DNA of 64,000 nt from Caulochytrium protostelioides (GCA_003615045.1 ML014112.1:62001-126000), one strand, 5' to 3'; positions 10,668 through 21,821 are shown, counted from the first letter of the stretch. Numbers and translations: made by a program. The notes: generated from the letters alone by a model not told the origin.

Positions 10668-11538
10668 CGCGTGAATCAAGCGCTGCTAAGGGACGAGGGA
10701 CACAACGGCGGCGACGGCGACACGATCGGGCAGGCGATCGGGACGACCGGAGCCGCCGAACGCAGAAAGCGGCACGCCGCCAAGATGAAGGCCCGCCGCG
10801 ATGAGCCCTGCAGCCGTCCTTCCCAGATGGCGATCAGCGTGACGCCCTAGGCACCATAGACTGGGGTGGGTCCTGCGCATCAAGACGAGTCTCCCATGGC
10901 CACCCGCGATGGCCACGTGGGCGCCGCTCTCAGCGCTCGTTCACCGCGCGCTTCGTTCTGGCCTCGCTGCCCCGCCCCACGATGCCGCGCGCCCCGCGAT
11001 TCATCCGATTCATCCTTCACACCCTGAGCGGGCTGTGGCGCGGCGTGGCGGCGTGATCGAAAGGATCGCAAGGATGGGCATGGTGCCGAGCAGAAAGGCG
11101 AAAGAGGATGCCGAGATCCAGGATCGGCATCGTCAAACCACTCAAGATCGCTTCAGTGAGACCCAAGCCGCGTGCAAGGAGAGTCATCAGAGTCATCAGA
11201 GCCCGACCGAGAGTCGCGCATCCGTGACTCCGATCCGATCATCGCATCGCTTCTCCCATCATCCATAAAAGGGCTTTTTCAATATCCGCTGTATAACGAA
11301 AAACGAAAGAATCGGGATAAAGCGTGATGGCGAGAGAAACAAAGAACAAGAAGTAGAGAAAAGTAAGAAAAAAGAAAGAAAGCAGCGTGAGGGTGTCGAC
11401 AGCGCGTAGGAGGAAAGGAGGTGGGTGTGCGAGAGAACAAGAGGAATACGGCCTCGCGGGCCAAAGAAAAAAAATAGAAGAGGGAGCAGGCCGGTGGACA
11501 TAAGAGGAGAGAAACGACACCACCCGCAGTGGCGCCGC
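10668..11538. other. Intergenic region with purine-rich tract
   Basis: No gene is supported. About 11270-11480 is rich in A and G on the plus strand, so it is rich in T and C on the minus strand. It directly follows the stop of the minus-strand glycosyltransferase and probably is its 3' UTR. Confidence 0.55.
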
Positions 11539-14500
11539 TTAGGCGGCCAGCTTGCCGGCGAGAGCGGGTGGTGGTGGCGGGGCCATCACGACGACGTGGC
11601 CGTGGGGCGTCACGGCGGAACCCGGCGGCACGACGGTCGAGGCGGCGCTCAAGGAGGCCGCGTCGTCAAAGTACTCCTCAAAGTAGCCCTCGTCGCCTTT
11701 CGATGACGCGGTCGACCGGATCGACTTGGCGTCCGACTCCTCGTCCGCGGCCGCGGCCATCATCATCATCAGCTGGTGGTGCTGCGGGTGGTGCTGCTGC
11801 GGCGCGCCGAGCGCATGGGACGCCGTTGTCGACGCCGAGACCGGCGGCGACGGGTACGTCATGCCCATCGTGTTGATCGGGTTCATGCTCATTGGCAGAT
11901 GCGCATGGGCCAGGTTCATGGACGCTGCGCCGCTGCCGTTGCTTGTCTTCTTGGCGCCCGCGCCAGACAGGCCCGCCACGGCGTGGTGGTGGGCGGCGGC
12001 GGCGTGGTGGTGGGTGTGGCCCGCCACGGACGCCGGGTAGCCCGCGTGCATCGAGTGGTGCGGCGTCACGAGGTACTCGACGTAGGCGGCCGAGTCCGAG
12101 TGGCGCGGCGCGACGGCGGCCGACGGCGCGCCCGAGACCGGGACGGCGTGGCCGGCCGCATCGAGGGCCAGCAGCATGCGTGGCACCGCGTTGCCCGGCG
12201 CCGTCTCGACCATGTATGCGCCGCCTTCGTATGCGTGCGGCGGGTGCGAGGCGTCGGCCAAGTACGGATGCGAGCCGCCCGACGGCGGGTGGGCCGCGTA
12301 GACCGACGAGGCGGCCGCCGACGGGCGCGGCGGTGGCGGCGAGAAGGCCGTGGCCGCGGCCTGCGGGTCGTTCGCGTAGTACGACGCGGCCGAGGCCGAG
12401 GAGACGGCGGCCATCACCGGAGTCGGGGCGGCGGCGGCGGCATGGTGCTGCAGGTGGAGCGGCAGATGGCTGTGACTCGGGGCGGCGGCGGCGGCCATGC
12501 TGAGCTGCGGGGTGCCCGGGAGCGGCACGTGGGCGGCCATGTCGGTCTTGGCCGGCAGGGAGTGGGCAGGGGGGTGGCGGTCAAGCGAGGGCTTGGCGGC
12601 GACCTTGTACTCGAGCGAGTCCGTGAAGAGCTGAGCCACGTGAACGTGGTACTGGGGCGCGACGTAGAAGGCGAAGCCCGCGAAGGGGATCATGGCCCAA
12701 TCGAGCAAGCAGCGCGGGTATTCGCGCAGCGAGCACAGCTGCGGGCGCTTGCCGAGGTACTGCACGCGCGCGGTGCCGTCGGCGCTGTCGATGTCGGCCG
12801 CATACGACGCCGACTGTTGCTGCTGCTGCTGCTGCTGCTTCATACTCTTGGCATCATTGCCCATCATGACATCGCTGAGGCTCTTGGCCGAGTCGACGCG
12901 GCGCTGGAGGTGCGGCAGCGAGGGCGCGACACGGGCAGCGGCGCCCGTCGCGTAGGAAGGCAGGGGCATCTCCTTGGTCTGGAGGGCCCAGCGCTCGCGG
13001 CCGACCCAGTTCTGGTACTTCTCATAAAAGCGGATCATGGTGAGCTGCGGCGGGAGCGAGATGAGGCGGACCCAGAAGCCGAAGTTGAGGGCGAACATGA
13101 CGTAGGGGCTGACAGGCGGCGCGGCGCCGAGGGCGCTGCCGGTGAGGAGGGCCCAGACGCGCTGCTGAAGCGGGTAGAGCAGGCTGGCGGCAGACTCGGG
13201 CACAATGATCGTGGAGGCGACGATCAGCATGCAGAGGTGGCCCATGAGGATGTGGGCCTCGAAGAGGCGGTGGAAGAGGTGGAAAAGCAGCATGGAGCCC
13301 ATGAGCGGCGAGCGCGTGGCGGCGGTGGCCTCCTTGGCCTTGGGGTCCTTGCTGGCCTTGGCGTCGTCGGAGTGGTTGCGGTGCGGGCGGTCCATCGCGT
13401 TGAGCGCGGCGGCGGAGGGGGCGCTGCCGTCGGCCGTGGTCGGCGAGGCGGCCAACATGCTCGAATCGCGCGAGTCACAGAACGCGAGGATGGCCTGGCG
13501 GATGGCGTAGCCGGAGTCGAGCGAGCCCCAGAGGTGGCGTTTGGCCTGGGTGTAGCGGGCGCGGATGCCCGAGACGTAACCGGCCATGCCGTCGCCCTCG
13601 CCCTCGACGTTGCACTGCGAGGCGGGCGAGTAGATGGACTTGACGATGACGCGGCCGTCGGTCGCAAAGAAGCACTTGAGGTACATGTGGAGGTCCTCGC
13701 CGATGGCCTCGGCGCCGGCGTCCCAGAAACCGACCGAGAGCGCGAGGTTCATGCTCACCGAGTACGCCGAGCACGGCGTCTTGATGGCCGAGCCCGGGTA
13801 CAGGTTGGACATGACACCGATGGCCCAGAACATGTCGGTGACGCGCACAAAGACGGGGACGTTCTTGGCGTTGCGGTCGAACACGGTCGACGGCGCGAAC
13901 ATCATGATGCGGCGTTGCTCGGGCGTCGACGTCGTGTAGTGATACGCGACCGAGTTGAAGTAGTCCTCGGCAAAGCACGTGTCGGCGTCCATGACGGTCA
14001 GGATCTCGTGGTCGTGGCGCGCGCTGAAGCCGGGCGCGGCCGGCGTAGCGAGGTCGAGGTGGGGGGCGGCGTCGGCGTTGGTGCGCGGCGGCGCGGCGGC
14101 GGCGCTGGACGCCACGTGCGCGTGGCTCCCGCCGCCGCGGGCAGCCATCTGCGCGGCCGCCCAGGCGACGTTAGACGATTTGCCGCGGATCTCGTTCGGA
14201 CGGCCCTTGGGGTGGATCGTGTAGGTGATGTTGTAGAACTCGTCGCCGTACTGGTTGACGAGCGCCTGCGCCTTCTCGACAGCGCCGCCCTCGGTCTCCT
14301 CCATGGCGAGACAAATCGTGTACTGGGTGAGGGCACGCGAGTGGGACGCGAGCACGTCGAGCGTCTCGCAGAGCGTGTCCATGTTCTCCTTGTAGTTGGG
14401 GAGGATGATGACGTGCTGGATGTGGTCGTACGGGAGGTCGTGGCACGTGGTGTCGCTGCCGTCGGTGGCGCCGGTGGCTTGGCAGTACTTGGCGTGCCAG

Positions 14501-14811
14501 TCGGTGTGCGAGGAGGCGCGCGCGCTGCGGTACGCGACCCAGACGCCGTACGCGCTGCGGAAGTTGTTCGCCGTGAAGCACAGATGCAGGAACGCATACC
14601 AGAACGCAAACAGGGCCGGGAAGTGGACGGGCGCGAGGAACGAGAAGGGGACCATGCACAGCAGCCACACGCCCGGCAAGCGCTGGAGCAGCGGCTTCCA
14701 CGGCACGCGCAGGAGCAGGTTCGCCAGGAGCGAGCGCGGCCGGCCCGATTTCACGCTGTGGGCACTGCCCACGCGCTCGTAGCCCGCATAGCTCATCTGA
14801 GGACGAGCCAT
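11539..14811 (-). CDS. GT2-family membrane glycosyltransferase with long low-complexity tail
   Basis: The 1,090-residue protein has a hydrophobic region at about 40-85. A GT-A catalytic domain follows at about 110-430, and further membrane segments lie at about 500-600 and 700-740. Catalytic marks are the MDADTCF aspartates near residue 273 and GEDLHMYLKC near 370. A QAKRHLWG segment near 426 sits where processive family-2 enzymes carry QxxRW. This is the layout of chitin, cellulose or hyaluronan synthase relatives, but it is not a standard chitin synthase. The sugar donor and product are unknown. A run of eight glutamines lies at about 658-665. The last 350 residues are His/Ala/Ser/Pro rich with no recognisable domain. 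The start is the ATG at 14811; MSYAGY at 14796 is an alternative. It could build a cell-wall or capsule polysaccharide; that is inference. Confidence 0.82.
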   Translation of the reverse strand: MARPQMSYAGYERVGSAHSVKSGRPRSLLANLLLRVPWKPLLQRLPGVWLLCMVPFSFLAPVHFPALFAFWYAFLHLCFTANNFRSAYGVWVAYRSARASSHTDWHAKYCQATGATDGSDTTCHDLPYDHIQHVIILPNYKENMDTLCETLDVLASHSRALTQYTICLAMEETEGGAVEKAQALVNQYGDEFYNITYTIHPKGRPNEIRGKSSNVAWAAAQMAARGGGSHAHVASSAAAAPPRTNADAAPHLDLATPAAPGFSARHDHEILTVMDADTCFAEDYFNSVAYHYTTSTPEQRRIMMFAPSTVFDRNAKNVPVFVRVTDMFWAIGVMSNLYPGSAIKTPCSAYSVSMNLALSVGFWDAGAEAIGEDLHMYLKCFFATDGRVIVKSIYSPASQCNVEGEGDGMAGYVSGIRARYTQAKRHLWGSLDSGYAIRQAILAFCDSRDSSMLAASPTTADGSAPSAAALNAMDRPHRNHSDDAKASKDPKAKEATAATRSPLMGSMLLFHLFHRLFEAHILMGHLCMLIVASTIIVPESAASLLYPLQQRVWALLTGSALGAAPPVSPYVMFALNFGFWVRLISLPPQLTMIRFYEKYQNWVGRERWALQTKEMPLPSYATGAAARVAPSLPHLQRRVDSAKSLSDVMMGNDAKSMKQQQQQQQQSASYAADIDSADGTARVQYLGKRPQLCSLREYPRCLLDWAMIPFAGFAFYVAPQYHVHVAQLFTDSLEYKVAAKPSLDRHPPAHSLPAKTDMAAHVPLPGTPQLSMAAAAAPSHSHLPLHLQHHAAAAAPTPVMAAVSSASAASYYANDPQAAATAFSPPPPRPSAAASSVYAAHPPSGGSHPYLADASHPPHAYEGGAYMVETAPGNAVPRMLLALDAAGHAVPVSGAPSAAVAPRHSDSAAYVEYLVTPHHSMHAGYPASVAGHTHHHAAAAHHHAVAGLSGAGAKKTSNGSGAASMNLAHAHLPMSMNPINTMGMTYPSPPVSASTTASHALGAPQQHHPQHHQLMMMMAAAADEESDAKSIRSTASSKGDEGYFEEYFDDAASLSAASTVVPPGSAVTPHGHVVVMAPPPPPALAGKLAA

Positions 14812-15571
14812 CCTGGCGAGTGTTGCAAGGAGGGATGAAAAAAAAAGAAAGAACTCCGCGAAGAACCGATCCCAATCACGCTTCAACGAAGACGAGGCCA
14901 ACACACCAACAAGGGGGGATGAACGGCGCCCACACGCGAGAGGATCCACGCGTCACGGGTCGGAGTCACAGGGGAGAGGTCACCACGGCGGATCCAGAGC
15001 AAGGCCAGGGCGTGCGTCGATAAGGGATGACCGGACAGGGCAAAGGGGTGTCGCGGGGGAAGGAGGGGGGAGGAGCGCGACCGTCGTCGGGAGGTCTCGA
15101 CGGCGCGTCGTAGCCACGGGATCCAATCTGCAGTGAAACCAGGAGATAAGGAGATAAGGGGAGGTGATGGTGCTGGCTACGACGAGACGTCCGCTCAATC
15201 AAGCACGGGACGCCAAAGCAGAAGCCGCGTTGACGCGTTGACGCGGGATGTCTTTTCTTTTGATGGAACCGCGAGGGCACTACTGGCGACGACGGCTCCG
15301 ATGCCGCGTTGCGATCAAGGATCCGCGGGCTCGAGTCGAGCGGGCTCGGAAACTGGGACGAATGCTGCGCGGTGGTGGCGCGAGCCAGCGGTCCGTGTGG
15401 ACACGACCGGACGGAGCGGCGGCGGGGGCTGGGAGGCCGGACACGGGCGACTCGGAAAAGGGGCGCGGGGCGGCGACGGCGTCCGCGTTGGGGGGCGTCA
15501 GCGAGCGTGACTCGGACGCAGCGGCGACTACAGCAGCAGCCGTGTCAGCAACAGCGTCAGCGTCAGCGTCA

Positions 15572-15605
<34 letters not shown>

Positions 15606-18280
15606 TGGGCGGCGGCTGATGCGCTGCGGTGTTTGAATTCACGATGGGTTCAGTTGGGGGGCGGACCAAGAGCAAGACGCACCGCGAGCGGCCCGAGAGC
15701 GGTCAGAAAGCCAGCGCCGTCAGACGTACGAGGCGTTCCGCATGGGACCCAGCAGGCAAGCCGAAAGGAACCAGCACGGCCGGGAAAAGGAATGACCGGC
15801 GTTGCCGACCAGCAGAAGCGTGAGGGGGCCGACAAGGAAGGCAGAAAGGCAGAAAGGCACAAGTCAGAGATGAGTGACGGTCGAGGGGATGCGCATGCGA
15901 CCTGCCTCGGCTGGCTAGCAGTTGCGGTTCGGGGCCACTCTGCTCGCTATGTCCCCGAGCGCGGTGCCGGAAAACGCCATGGAACAGAACGGGGGGCGGC
16001 ACGCCAGGGATCGAGCCACACGACCACACACGCAGGCCCCCCCATACACCCACACCCACGGCCACGCGTGCTGGGAAAGTGAATGTCGCTCTGGAAGGCC
16101 GCCCGACCCTGTGGATGCGCATGTTGGAGGCGGACGCCGATGCGGACGAGCCGGTCCACGGCACGGACCTCACCCTTACCACCGGTGACGCGACGCTCAC
16201 GTCAGACCGCGAACGAGTGGCCGGCGGAGAGAACCACACGACTCGCTCAGGCTCGGAGACAGGGGAGTCGCATGGGCAGCGACGAGTGGCCAGGCCGGCA
16301 GGCACCCCCACCCACACCCACTCACCCACACGCACCCATCCCCACCAGACGGGAAGGAATGAGACGGGGGGATACCCCAAGGGCCGTCGGTTTGTCTGTC
16401 ACAGGGCGAAACGGCGTGCTGCGGACGGGCGACCGCGCAAGCCATGAAAGGGTGGGCGTGGGGGGGGACGACGTTGATGACCGCCGCCGGTAACGACCGC
16501 GGACGCCGAGAGCGACGACGAGGGACTATACCTTTTTTTTTTTCGTTGTTTTCGGATGTGGCGGGCAAGCCGAGAGGCCGAGGGCAGGTCCCAGACACGA
16601 CTGAGGAGCCGGGACGGGGCCAGGGCACGGTGCTCGGCCGCAGAGGATACGGCAATGCCGAGGGAGATGACGCGTCCGCGGTCTGTGGGTCCGTGTCAGC
16701 GTCCGCCGCAGCAGGAAGAGGCGCAGGACGCATGACGTTCGAGAGGAAAAGCCATGAGAGAGGAGCGGAGGCGAAGCAACGCGGCACAGGGCGAGACCCA
16801 TAGCCGAAGGAAAGTGGGGTGCACGCAGCAACAGCAACACCGGGAAAAAACAACGAAAAAAAGGGGGAAAAGGTGAGACGAGATGCATCGATGCGACGCG
16901 GTGGGAGGGTCCGCGTTGAGGGGCCTGGCGGGAACAGGGCCGAGCGACCGGCGCGTGTGCCGACGAGCGCGGAGCAGCGCGGAGCAGGCGCACGAGCGGC
17001 TTTCTCGCCCGCCACAGACGTCATGGCCCATGCGTCCGCCTCCATCGAGGCTGCTGCTCGCAGCGTGCGGAGAGACCGCGGACACGGCTTCCCGCCGCCG
17101 CCTCGCGCTGTGAGGTGGTGCGAAGCGATGCCAAGCGAAGCGAAGCCGTGCCATGCGCTCCCTCGGGTGCCGGACCCCGGTCATGGGGCCGACCCCGGCG
17201 GGCCCATCCGCCGTAAGCGGTGAGCGGTGAGTCGTGCCACCGCCGGCCCATGAGGACGCGCGGGGTGTGACGGACGCAGCACACCCGTCGTGGCGCTGAG
17301 GCAACGCCTGGGCCAGGACCGCGACGCGACGCGAGGGCAGAGGCCGCAGCGACCTCCAAGGCACGGCCGGTCCATGCCCCCCGGCGGCCGAGGCGCGGCG
17401 TGACGTCGCGGGCGGGTGAAGCAGGCCGGCGCCACCACGAGAGCAGGGCCGCCCGTTCCCCGGAGCGCCGCGAGCGCCGAGGACGCCGCCAACAGAGAAA
17501 CAGAGAAGCCTGATGGACCAGCAGGTCCTGAGTCATCCACTTACAGGTCGAGAAAAACAAGCTGGCCGTGGGCGCACGTCACGAGAGAGGGAGGATCATT
17601 CGAAGGGGGAGCTGCAACACCCCAGCAGCGCGATTTTGGAGCGGGCGGGTAGGCTGGGCGGGGCGCGGGGAGAGGGGGCCCAGCAAGCGAGCGCAAATAT
17701 GCAGAATGCGGAGCGACGGAATCAGATCCGGAAAACACGGCCGAGACGAAAAAAAATTAATTGCGCCATGCCAGCGGATCCAGGCGCAGCACGGCATGTC
17801 GCATCGTGGCAGAGCCAGATCCGTCACCGTCACGCAACGCGGTCGATACCGAGACGGCATGGGCATCCATCATCCACCATCCATCATTGATCATGGCGGC
17901 ACGAGCAAAAGACAAGAGAAAGCAGCGTGAGCAGGGCAAGTTCGCATTCGGCCGCATCAACGGAGCGGAGCGTGGCCGGCCCAGGCCAAGCACGCATCGG
18001 TGACCACAGGTTCGGACGGCAGGATGGACTCACCTACGGCGATGAAGGGACGGGAGGCACCAGGCGTCTCACGGGAGGTATCGAGATTGTCGTCACGATG
18101 CCGATCGACGCACGTCGTCGGGCGCCGGACCAGGGGAGGGAGGAAGGGTATCAGGGGGTATCAGGGGGCATTGGGGAGGGTCGTTACAGAGCGCGCGATG
18201 GCGGTCGTGATCATGCATGAGATCAGATCAGCGCATCGCGCATCGTTTATGCCAGCATGAATGGGTCCGTCACATAGCAT

Positions 18281-18331
18281 GGCATCGCATGGCATCGCAT
18301 CGCATCGCAGGGCATCGTCACCGCATATAAA
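18281..18331 (+). promoter_or_regulatory. 10-base tandem repeat followed by TATAAA
   Basis: Three to four copies of GGCATCGCAT-like units run from 18281 to 18317. A TATAAA hexamer follows at 18326-18331. No gene of normal size follows; the first ATG downstream (18374) opens only about 20 codons. It may be an orphan promoter for an untranslated RNA, or chance. Confidence 0.3.
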
Positions 18332-19860
18332 CCCCCGCGCCACGGTCCGCGTGAACGACGGCGGCGGCCATTGATGGCGGACCCGCCGCGCGCGCAGGGA
18401 TCGGCAAGATCGGCGGGGTCAGCCGCAAGCCCGTGAGTCAGTCCGCCATGCCCGCCCGCGGCCCAGGCCCCGGCGGGGGCGTACGGTATGCGCGCGGCAG
18501 GTGACCGCATTTTCAAGAGCGCGGTCGGCCGGGGTCGGCGTTGTGGCGCGGCGCGGCGCGGCGAGGGCCGAAGGCATCGGCGGCGTATCGCGGCGGAGCC
18601 CCCGCCCGAGCCGGATGCGATCCGTGTGCACGTATCATGGCGGGAGGTTCGGCCGCCCGTCAGGCCCCATCGCCGTTCGGACCGCCACCCGTCGCCATAC
18701 CATTTTCAGCCGCCGTTTTCAGCCGCCAGGCATGCGCGCGGCCACCATCACAGAGAGCGCGATAGGTGGCGCGCGATAAACGGCGCGTGCGCGGAAAAAT
18801 AAACGAGTTCGCCGAAGCGTACAGCAGCAGCGATGGGCGGGAGATGGAGCGGTCCGCACGGCGTGTCGGAGTCCCAATCATCCCATCAGCGGAAATCCAA
18901 AAGTATCAGAAGCACAAAAAAAAAGAAAAACAAAATCGAGTTGTAGAAGGGTGAGTGACGGGTCAACAGGGACCGACCAAGGGACGGTCGCGGCTGTGGA
19001 TCAAGAGTTGCTGGACGATGGTGCATACCTGGAGCCCTGGCGTCGGTTCGCAGCTCAGCGCACTCGAGTCAGGCGGGATCGAATATGGAGATCAGACAAG
19101 GGAGTGCGAAGGAGAGACTATCTACAGTGCCACGCGGTCCCCCGTGAAGCGGGGGGAGCCGGTGCGAGAGAACCGCGGTGCCGTCACTCGGTATGCGCAA
19201 TCCGTGTTGAATCTCGCGTAGCGATCGGGAAGATGAGCAGGGAGCCACGGGAATTCAGCGCCGCTGGCGGTGCGATTCAACGGGCCTGCAGAAGGCGAAA
19301 CGGCCTCGTTCTGATGGCTTGACTCAATGTCGGCCAGCGGTGAAGCGGGAAGACGCGAATTGAAAGCAGCGGATCAGGTATGATCGCTCGAACCTCCAAA
19401 AAAAAGCAAGGATCCAGGAATCGAAGGGAGGAAGGGGCGATGCCGCGGCGGCCGCTGGGGGTGTTTCGGAGCGTGCGGAGAGAGAACGGGAAGCGTCGCT
19501 GGGGGTTGTCGAACGGCGTCCGAAGAGCGTCGAGCGAGCCGTCTAACAGGGAGATGGCGAGGCTGAAGGATCCCGAGGGATTAGGTTTCTTGTGATGGTT
19601 CGAGGGGGAGACGGGCGAGCCGACGGGTCCAAGCGTCGAGGACTAGCGCCGGAGCCATCACCATCCAGGCGGCACGGCGAATATGAACGTGACGATGATA
19701 CCGCTCTCGCATCGCCGTCTTGATGGGCCGAGATCTCCTGACGAATGTCTCCCTGCAACCATCGCAGCGCTGGCCGATGTCGTGGCGGGCGGGGAAGCCG
19801 ACACGACGGCCCATGGCCCGGGCATGGCGCCGGGTTGGCGGATGCCATCGCTGGGCACGG

Positions 19861-19920
19861 CATGAGCCCTGGTATGGCATGAGCCCTGGTCGGACATGAG
19901 CCCTGGTAGGGCATGAGCTC
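19861..19920. repeat. 17-base tandem repeat, 3.5 copies
   Basis: Units begin CATGAGCCCTGGT and differ only in their last four bases. Copies start at 19861, 19878, 19895 and 19912 (partial). The repeat lies in the gene-free stretch. Confidence 0.9.
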
Positions 19921-21121
19921 CGCATGGCTGTCGCCTCTTCGGACGTCCGACCCGCTCCCATCTCCGGTCGGCGCGCGCTGGCCGGCCCTCCATGCCCGCG
20001 ATCGGCCTGGCGCGAACGAGAAAAAAAAAAGACAAATCCGGACGGGCGTGTCCTGGGAGGAGTTCATGCCGAGGACGCGGAGGTGCCCGCGAGCCGCCTC
20101 GCAGTCCCTGCCGACACCGCCTTCTGCCGTCGGCGCCGCGTCGCATGGGGAAGCCCAATCGAAGGGGCATACCCACCACGTCGGCCGCGACCCAGCCGCC
20201 GCCGTCTCTCGAGATGTCGTGGTATCGGCGGCGTCCACGAGAGACCAGGCGGCGCGGCCGCGAGGCGCCCGTCACGACGGCGTCGGCCTGAGAGAAAAAT
20301 AAAGGAGAAGAATCTATTCGCGACAACGAAAATCATCGGAGGGGTCGACCGAAAGCGGAAATCACCCCAGAAACGCCACCGGCGTCGCCCACGCTCGCAT
20401 CCCTCCCGGCTTGACAGCGCCCTGCGGCATCGTGGCGACCGGCCCCGTAAAAATCAGCTGCCCGGCCCCGAAGCGACCACGATCGCGCGGCGACCAGCGG
20501 TCCTGGAGACGGGGGGCCTCGGGCACGCGAAGACGACTTCATCAGAGAGGTCAGCCCCGGCTGACGGGGTGGGTGGTGCCCACGCGCCGGGGCGGAGCCG
20601 AGCGGAGTGCCGCCCGCGCCGGCACGTGGCGGCCGATGTCTAATGATGCGGCGACACAACCCAATCGGCCGCGATCAGCCGCGCAACCGGCATCGCCTCC
20701 CCGACGCGAGGCCATGGTATGAGCCCATGCGCGGAACCGCCTCGCCGAGGGGAAACTCCCCCCGTGGGGACCGCGCGCGACAGCGAAACGCCGCAGTTCG
20801 TCGCATCGACGGCTGCCAGGGACGGCCAATGGGCGGAACCTCGACGCCTGTCGTGGGCGCGTCCGTCTCGGGGGCTCTCACGGCGGCCGTGGGAGCCCGC
20901 CGGTCCGCGCACGCCCGGCGCCCAACGCCACGCCTCGACCACGCGACCACGCGACGCGACGTGCCGCCGGGAGGGTCGGCCTGTCGCTCACGAGGGGGTT
21001 CCGGATCCGGCGTCCACGTGGGCCCATCCACCGCGTCGTCTGACGGCCGTCCCAGAGCCGGCCGGGGGGGGAGCTGGAAGTATGGCCAGATACGGCATTT
21101 TCAGGGCCAGGCTTGGCATCT

Positions 21122-21466
21122 TCAAGGCGCTGCCGACGGCTGCCGCGGCGCCGCCGACGCCGACGCCATTTGCTCGGCCATGTCGACGCTGTAGAAGAGC
21201 CGGCGGTGCTCTGCCGAGTCGAGCAGCCCGAGCAGCTGCGCGAGGACAGCGCGGTCGGCCGCGCCATCGCGGAGCATCGCGCGGGTCGCCGGGGTATCGG
21301 GCGCGTGGGTGTGGCGGTGGAGGTGGACGTGGGCGCGGATCGAGGCCGCGAGGGACTGTCGGTGGTGTCGGGGCAGCGGCGCATGACGCGCCAGGCGCAG
21401 CAGCGAGCGGTACAGTCGCAGCGCGCTGCTGCGCGTCGTCCCCAGCGCCGACGTGGCCATCGTCAT
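21122..21466 (-). CDS. Small LYR-motif (Complex1_LYR-like) protein
   Basis: The 114-residue protein carries the LYR tripeptide in ALRLYRSLLRLARHAPLP close to its N-terminus. After it come a basic helix and an arginine-rich stretch (SLAASIRAHVHLHRH), then MLRDGAADRAVLAQLL, matching the three-helix plan of LYR proteins. Family members sit in the mitochondrial matrix. They bind acyl carrier protein and assist Fe-S cluster making (ISD11) or assembly of complexes I, II, III or V. Which branch this is cannot be told; it is most like short LYRM2-type proteins. The ATG at 21466 is chosen, with another at 21460; the frame is open upstream, but that part shows no family features. It lies downstream of the RNase III gene on the same strand. 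Confidence 0.68.
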   Translation of the reverse strand: MTMATSALGTTRSSALRLYRSLLRLARHAPLPRHHRQSLAASIRAHVHLHRHTHAPDTPATRAMLRDGAADRAVLAQLLGLLDSAEHRRLFYSVDMAEQMASASAAPRQPSAAP

Positions 21467-21821
21467 CGCCGTCACCGCTGCCAAGCGCTTGGGATCGACA
21501 AGCAACGCCCAGGGTCGCCCAGGGTGGAGAAGGGTCAGGACGGCGCACAGACCGAGAGTAGGGATCGCATGCATCCAGCATCCAACGCCATGCCTCATGC
21601 ATGATTGATTAGGCACTATCATTTATCAGGCGTCCATAGTCTACGCTATCGCAGACGTGATCCTTCGCATTATACCTGTCTGTTAGGCAGCGGTCACCGT
21701 ATGCGGGTGGCAGCGCCCGAAGAGCGCGGCGTGCCACCGCTTCCAGGTGACCCAAAGGGCCAGCTAGACCCAGGGACGGGGGGTCTCGCACGGACGGGGG
21801 TGCTCGCAGGAAACCTCGGTG

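Larger units (their letters stand above)
14812..21121. other. 6.3 kb region without a supportable gene
   Basis: No frame in either direction shows a recognisable domain or coding-like composition; open frames are Arg/Pro/Gly-rich by-products. It holds a GGC/Ala-type triplet run at about 15565-15605, poly(A) or poly(T) runs at 16531-16542 and 16854-16862, a 10-base tandem repeat ending at a TATAAA near 18326, and a 17-base tandem repeat at 19861-19920. Base composition fluctuates, with several A-rich patches between 17740 and 19450. I checked for tRNA and snRNA signatures by eye and found none convincing. Confidence 0.5.

Noticed and set aside
11776-14838. 1,020-codon plus-strand frame opposite the glycosyltransferase
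   Set aside because: It is a mirror of the real gene: Arg/Gly/Val/His rich, without any recognisable motif, while the minus strand has full catalytic motifs.
15309-16082. 257-codon plus-strand frame
   Set aside because: It consists largely of Arg/Gln/Ala runs over a GCG/CAG repeat, with no domain.
17500-17508. ACAGAGAAG, as in the U6 snRNA core
   Set aside because: The following bases do not match U6 (no ATTAGCATGG, no stem-loop), so it is chance.
18951-19322. 123-codon plus-strand frame in the gene-free stretch
   Set aside because: It begins with GTG, has no recognisable family, and composition becomes random after the first 35 codons.
19405-19430. TTCGATTCC-like T-loop on the minus strand
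   Set aside because: The five bases on each side are not complementary and no A-box is placed correctly.
19861-19920. CRISPR-like array
   Set aside because: The 17-base units are directly adjacent with no spacers, so this is an ordinary tandem repeat.
14812-21121. Possible transposon or repeat element in the long gene-free stretch
   Set aside because: No terminal repeats, target-site duplications, transposase-like or polymerase-like sequence could be seen.
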